Shown piece by piece: positions 57,243 through 64,000 of a DNA stretch of 64,000 nucleotides (position 1 is the first letter of the stretch; each line of letters starts with the position of its first letter). The notes under the pieces are model-generated. The model saw only the letters and a program-made list of their open reading frames with translations, made no database searches and was not told where the DNA came from. The position numbers were made by a program, and so were the translations under genes. This DNA is from Chondrosia reniformis. Lineage: Eukaryota; Porifera; Demospongiae; Chondrillida; Chondrillidae. Location: positions 3,350,501-3,414,500 of the forward strand of contig OX359192.1 of assembly GCA_947172415.1 (NCBI GenBank), written 5' to 3'.

Positions 57243-60200
57243 CTTGTATGTACTAGTTTCTAGTTATATGTAATATTTTTATGTACTCTTCGTATGTACT
57301 ATGTGTAGGTACTATTTATAAGTACCAGTTTTATGTGTATGTACTAGTTATTTGTTTGTGTAATAGTACTGGTTATATTTATGTGTACTAGTTATATGTA
57401 CTAGTTGCAGGTACTAGTTGTATGTACTAATTTTATGAACTAGTTGTATACACTAGTTCTATGCACTAGCACTAGTTATATTTACTAGTTGTATGTACTA
57501 GTTGTGTATACTAGATATGAACCAGTTGTATGTACAAGTTTATGCACTAGTTGTTTTTACTAGCTATATATTAGTTGTATTTATTATTTATATGTACCAG
57601 TTGTGTGCACTAGTTGTATGTACTAGTTGTGTGTACTATTTATGTGTACTAATTCTATGCACTTGATGTATTTACTAGTTGTAGGTTCCAGTACTAGTTA
57701 TACTAGTTACTAAGTAGGTACTAGTTGTATGTACTAGTTGTTTGTACTATTTATATGTACCAATTGTATGTAGTAGTTATATGTACTAGTTGAGTGTAAC
57801 TGTTGTATGTACTAGTTGTATATACAATTTATAAGAACTAGTTGTATGTACTGGTTGTATGAACTACTTAAATGAACTCGTTATATTTGTATGTACTAGA
57901 TAGATGTACTAGTTTTATGTACTAGATATATGTAGTAGTTGTATGTACTAGTTATACGTACTAGTTGTATGTGGTAGTTGTATGTACTATCGTATGTACT
58001 AGTTCTATGTACTAGTTGTATGCACTAGTTGTTTGTACTAGCTGTGTACTGGGTTTATGTACTAGTTGTATTTATTAGTTTTATGTAATAATTGTATATT
58101 CTAGTTGTAAGTACTAGATGTATGTACTATTTATATGTACTGGCTATATGTAAACTAGTTATATGTACTAGTTGTATGTATTAGTTGTATGTACTAGTTG
58201 TATTTATTAGAAGTATGTACTAGTTATATGTTCTAATTATTAGTTGTATGAACTAGTTATATGTACTAGGTTGTAGTTGTAGGCACTAGTTTTATGTACT
58301 ACTTATATGTAATATGCGTATGTACTATTTATATGTACTAGTTGCAAGTACTAGTTGTATTCACTAGTTGTATGGACTAGTACTAGCTATATTTACTAGT
58401 TGTAGGTACTAGTTGTATGTGGTAGTTGTATGTAGTAGTTGTATGTACTAGTTTTATGTACTTGTTGTAGATTCTTGTACATGTTATACTAGGTACTAGG
58501 AAGGTACTAGTTGTATGTACTAGAAACTAGTTGTATGTACTAGTTGTATGTACTAGTTTATGAACTAGTTGTATATAGTAGTTGAGTTGTTTTTACAATT
58601 TGCATGTACTAGTTATATGTTTGTGAACTAGTTATAAGTACTAGTTGTGTGCACTAGCTGTATGTACTAGTTGTATGCACTAGATATGAATCAGTTGTAT
58701 GTACAAGTTGTATGTAGTAGTTGTATGCACTAGATATGAATCAGTTGTATGCACAAGTTGTATATACTAGTTTTATGCTCTAGATGTATGTACTATTTAC
58801 ATGTATTAGTTATATGTAGTAGTTGTGTGGACCAGTTATATGTGCTAGTTGTACCTATTGGGTGTATATTCTATTTGTATGCACTATTTGTATGTTCTAG
58901 TTGTAGGTTCTAAAACTAATTATACTATGTACTAGGGAAGTACTAGTTGTATGTGCTTAATATTAGTTGTACGTACTGGTTGTATGATCTAATTATATGT
59001 ATTAGATGTATGGAAAAGTTGTGGGTAATTGTTGTATGTACTAGTTATATGTATTAGTTGTATGTACTAATTGTATATACTTTACCAGTTGTTTGTACTA
59101 GAACTAGTTATATTTACTAGTTTTAGGTACTAATTATATGTACTTTTTGTATGTGCAAGTAGTATATACAAGTTATGTTTGCTAGTTGTAAGTACTAGTT
59201 GAAAGTCCTATGTTCTAGTTATATGCACTATTTTTATATACTAATTATTATGTACTAGTTGCATGTACTAGTTGTATGTATCAGTTTTATGTAGTCCTTC
59301 TAAGTACTAGTTCTATGTACTGGGTTATTGTACTACATGTATGTTCTAATTGTATGAACTAGTTTTATGTACTAATTGGAAGTACTTTCTAGTACTAGTT
59401 ATATAAACTAGTGTTAGGACTAGTTGAATGTACTGGTTGTATACACTAATTGTGTATACTAGTTGTGTGTACTAGTTGTATGAACTAGTTATATGTACTA
59501 GTTGTATGGACTAGTTGTGTTTACTAGTTGTATGTACAAGTCGTATGTACTAGTTTATTGTACTAGTAGTGTGTACTCATTGCTACCTGTGTGTACCAGT
59601 TTTATGTACTAGTTTATATACTAGTACTAGTCATATTTACTAGATGTATGAACTAGTTGAACGTACTAGTTTTATGTGCATGTTCTGGTTATATGTTCTA
59701 GTTGTATGTACAAGTTGTATGTACTAGTTGTATGTACTCGGTGTTTGTACTAGCTATATTTTCTATACATTTTATTAACTAGTTGTATGTACTAGTACTA
59801 GTTATATTTACTAGTTGTAGGTACAAATTATATGTACTAATATAGGCTGTGTGTACTAGTTATATATATATGTGTATGGACTATTTGTATGTACTTGTAC
59901 TAGTAAGCTTGAGTACTAGTTAATCTATTTACTAAGTAGGCACTAGTAAAATGTAATACTAGTTGGAGTTCTAGTTTAATGTCCTAGTTGTATGTACTAT
60001 TTATATGTACTAATTTTATGTGTATGTTTCAATCATAGGTACTAGTTGTAAATACAAGTTGTATGAAGTAGTTGTTAGCCAAGTTGTTTGTGCTAGTTGT
60101 ATGTGCTAGTTGTATGTTCTAGTTATATGTATTACTTGTTTGTACTTGTTATACGTACTAGTAGAATGTACTAGTAGTGTGTACTAGTTGTAGGTACCAG

Positions 60201-63200
60201 TTTTATGTTATAGTTGTATGTACTAGTTGTATGCTCTAGTGGTATGTACCAGATGCATGTACTATTTATATGGACCAGTTATATGTGAATATACTAGTTA
60301 TATGTAGTAGTTGGTGTCTACTAGTTTTATGTTATGGTTGTATGTACTAGTTGTGTGTACTAGTTGTGTGTACCACTTAAATGTACTAGTTGTATGTACT
60401 AGGTATATGTACTTGTTATTAGTTCCATGTACTAGTTGTGGGCACTAATTTGATGTATTAGTTGTATTTACTAGTTGTATGTACTAATTATATGTACTAG
60501 TTGTAGGTTCTGGTATTAGCAAAACTAGTTACTAAGTAGGTACTATTTGTATGTACAAATACTAGTTATATGTACTAATTGTAGGTTCTGGTATTAGCAA
60601 AACTAGTTACTAGGTAGGTACTATTTGTATGTACAAGTACTAGTTATATTAACTAGTTATAGGTACTGGATATATGTACTAGTTGAATGTAATAGTTATA
60701 TGTACTAATTGCTTATTATAATTCTATATAATAGTTGTATGTACTAGTTATGTACTAGTTGTATGAACTAGTTGTATGTAGTAGTTGTTTTAACTAGTGG
60801 CGTGTACTTGTACTGGTAATATTTACTAACTGTAGGCACTAGTTGTATGTACTAGTTGTACGTACTAGGACTAGTTATATTTACTAGTTGTAGGTTATAA
60901 TTGGATATACTAGTTGAATGCAATAGTTGTATGTACTAATTATATGTACTAGTTGAATGTACTAGTTGTATGAACTAGTTATGCACTAGTTGTGTGTACA
61001 AGTTGCATGTAATAACTGTATGTATTAGTTATGTACTAGTTGTATGTACTAGTTCTAATAACTAGTTGTATTTACAAGGTGTATGTACTAATTTTATGTA
61101 GTAGTTGTATGTAGTAGTTGTACTTCTAGTTGTATGTACTAGTACTAATTATATTCAGTAGTTGAATTAGTTGGAGGTCTAGTTTGATGTACCCGTTGTA
61201 TGTACTGTTTATATGTACCAGTTATATGTGAATGTTCTAGTCATAAGTACTAATTGTAAGTACAAATTGTAAGAACTAGTTCTTACTACTAATTGTATGT
61301 GCAAGTAGTATGAACTAGTTGTATATACTAGTTGTTTGTACTAGTTGTACGTACTGGTTGTATGTACTAGTTGTATGTACTAGGTGTATGTAGTAGTTGT
61401 ATATACTAGTTATGTACTAGTTATGTACTAGTTATATGAACTAGTTTTATGCCCTAATTGAATGTACTACTTGTATGTACTAGTTGTATGTACTATTTGT
61501 ATGTCCTAGTTGTATGTACTAGGTGTATGTACTAGTTGCAAGTACTAATTATATATAATAATTGTATGTACCATTTTTATGTACTAGTTATGTACTAGCT
61601 GTATGTACTGACTGTATGTACTAGTAGTATTAACTAGTGGTATGTACTAGTACTGGTAATATTAACTAACTGTAGGCACTAGTTGTATGTACTAGTTGTA
61701 CGGACTAGGTGTATGAACTATTTATGTGTACTAGTTGTAGTAGTAACACTAGATACTAAGTAGGTATTAGTTGTATGTACAAGTTCTAGTTATATTAACT
61801 ATTTGTAGGTACTAGTTATATGTACTGGTTGAATGTTATAGTTGCATGTACTAATTCTATATTATAATTGTATGTACCAGTTGTATGTACTAGTTATGTC
61901 ATAGCTGTATGTACTAGTTGAATGTACTAGTAGTATTAACTTGTGGTATGTACTAGTACTGGTAATATTTACTAACTGTAGGCACTAGTTGCACTGGTTA
62001 TATTTACTAGTTGTAGGTACTAGTTGTATGTAGTAGTACAAGTTATATTTACTAGTTGTAGGTACTAGTTGCATGGACTTGTTGAATGTTATAGTTGTAT
62101 GTACTAATTGTATGTACTAGTTGTATGTACTAGTTGTAAGAACTAGTTATACTAGTTGTAGGTAGTAGTTGTATTAACTACTTGTATGTAATAATACTGG
62201 TGATATTTACTAGTTGGATATACTAGTTGTAAGTACCAGTTGTATGTACTAGTAGAAGTTATGTTTACTAGTTGTAGGTATTAGTAGCATTTACTAGTTG
62301 TATGGAGTAGTTGTATGTTCTAATTGTATGAACTAGTTGTATGTACCACTTGTATGGACTAGTTATATACTAGGTGTATGTACTTGTTGTGTGTACTAGT
62401 TGTATGTCCTAGTTGTATTTACTACTTGTAAGTCCTAAGTGAATGTACAACTTGTATGTACAAGTTGTACATACTAATAGTATGTACTAGTTGTATGAAC
62501 TAGGTGTATGTACTAGTTATGTGTACTAGTTGTAGGCAATAGTACTAGTAATACTAGATAATAGGTAGGTATTAGTTGAATGTACAAGTACTAGTTATAT
62601 TTAATATTTGTAGGTACTACTTATATGTACTAGTCGAATGTAATAGTTGCATGTACTAATTGTATATAATAGTTGTATGTACAATTTGTATGTACTAGTT
62701 ATGTACTAGGTGTATGTAATAGTAGTATGTTCTAGTAGGATTAACTAGTGGAATGTACTAGTACTGGTAATATATTCTAACTGTAGGCACTAGTTGTGTG
62801 TACTAGTTGAATGTAATAGTTGTATGAACTAGTTGTATGTAGTAGTACAAGTTATATTTACTACTTGTAGGTATTAGTTGTATGTCCTAGTGTATGTAGT
62901 AGTTGTATGTTTAATTGTATGAACTAGTTTTATGTACTAATTGTATGTTCTAGTTATATACTAATGTATGTACTAGTTGTAATATGTACTAGTTGTACGT
63001 ACTAGCACTGGTTATATTTACTATTTGTAGGTATTAGTTGTATGTACTAGTTGTATGTAGCAGTTGTATGGTCTAATTGTATGAACTAGTTTTATGTACT
63101 AGTTGTATGTACTAGTTATATACTAGTTGTATGTACTAGTTGTGTGTACTAGTTGTATGTACTAATAGTATGTACTAGTTAATTACTAGTTATATGTATA

Positions 63201-64000
63201 GTTTTATGTACTATTTCTGTGTACTAGTTGTATGTACTGCTTGTATATACTACTTGTATGTACTAGTTGTATATACTAGTATATGTACTACTTGTAGATT
63301 GTACTACTAGTTAACCTAGGTACTAGGTAGGTGCTAGTTGTATCTACTAGCACTAGTTATGTTTACAAGTTGTACGTACTAGGTGCATGTACTTGTTGAA
63401 TGTTATAGTTGTATGCACTAATTGTATGTACTAGTTGTATGTACTAGTTGTGTGTAATTGTTGTAAGTACTAGTTCTATGTACAAGTACTAGCTGTATTA
63501 ACTTGTTGTAGGTACTAGTTTTATGTACCAGTTGTAATACTAGTTGTATGTTCTAGTTTTATGCACTATATAGTTGTATCTACTAGTTGTATTTACTAAT
63601 TGTATGTAGTCGTTTTATGTACTACTTGTAAGAAATAGTTGTATGTATATACTAGTTGTAAGTACTAATTTTATATCCTAGTTGTATGTACTAGTTTTAT
63701 GTACTGGTACTTGTTATATTTACTAGTTGTATGTACTAGTTGTATGTACTAGTACTAGTTATATTTACTAGTTGTAAGTATATACTAGTTGTACGTACTC
63801 AATTGTTTGTAGTAGTTGTATGCACTAATTGCATGGACTAGTTTTATGTACTAGTTGTGTGTAATTGTTGTATGTACTAGTTCTATGTACTGGTTGTATG
63901 TAAAAGTACTAGTTATATTAACTAGTTGTAGGTACTAGTTATATGTACTAGTTAAATGTAATAGTTGCCTGTACTAATTGTATATAATAGTTGTATGTAC
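57243..64000 (+). repeat. 13-bp satellite, block 11, runs off the right edge
   Basis: 6.8 kb of uninterrupted plus-oriented satellite. The first part follows 32,793-36,288, then the order around 59,400-60,100 matches 39,591-40,060. At about 61,250 it reaches the place where the spacer occurs in the other two units, but here satellite continues instead. Confidence 0.95.

Noticed and set aside
15421-64000. Satellite as a CRISPR array or true telomere
   Set aside because: There are no unique spacers of constant length, no cas genes, and the host is eukaryotic. The 13-bp motif is too degenerate for a telomerase-made repeat.

Overview
The window looks like a repeat-dominated piece of an invertebrate animal nuclear genome. 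It is AT-rich, its genes have spliceosomal introns with GT/AG junctions, and it carries a dense collection of metazoan-type transposable elements: a Tnp2 (CACTA/Plavaka-like) DNA transposon, a Helitron, two Penelope-like families, a CR1/L2-like LINE and three LINEs with a restriction-like endonuclease (RLE). A sponge or cnidarian is my best guess from the kinds of elements, but the sequence does not prove it. I found no convincing host gene, rRNA, tRNA or CRISPR.

Positions 1-15,400 are layered dead transposons. A two-gene Tnp2 transposon has a broken transposase on the minus strand (1-2,789, running off the left edge). A divergent five-exon partner gene lies on the plus strand (3,175-4,200) with perfectly phase-matched exons. 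Its last exon sits at the start of a ~250-bp tandem repeat (4,150-4,830, resuming at 7,770). That repeat is split by a frameshifted RLE LINE (4,850-7,740). A Helitron with HUH/Y2 Rep motifs and a 54-bp-unit array coding for GRPTGTT repeats follows on the minus strand (7,966-11,679), then a decayed second copy of its 5' end. Next come a large fold-back element, a fossil hammerhead ribozyme (13,883-13,967) and a hairpin with a second hammerhead-like core.

From about 15,420 to the right edge the DNA is a one-directional satellite built from variants of a 13-bp motif, TAGTTGTATGTAC. About 30 kb of it is present. Kilobase-scale blocks recur with the same order of variants, so it has a higher-order structure with a period of roughly 8 kb, in part marked by an ~800-bp non-satellite spacer. 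Into this array are inserted: an RLE LINE with an intact 1,035-codon ORF and a 32-nt oligo(T) (its poly(A) tail); a fold-back element; an unclassified 0.6-kb insert; a Penelope-like element with a hammerhead ribozyme and a second truncated copy; a CR1/L2-like LINE with a 2A-like peptide; a nearly intact 4.3-kb RLE LINE with an 18-bp target duplication; and a fragment of a GIY-YIG Penelope element. Because the satellite blocks are duplicated, unfilled copies of several insertion sites exist in the same window, which lets junctions be read almost to the base.

The elements do not form a pathway. What links them is the satellite acting as a landing ground. The most interesting points are the hammerhead ribozymes, the 60-bp inverted copy of target DNA at a Penelope 5' junction, the CXC-domain LINE that still looks functional, and the higher-order satellite. 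Several frameshifts lie in runs of 5-6 A or T, so some could be sequence errors rather than real damage.
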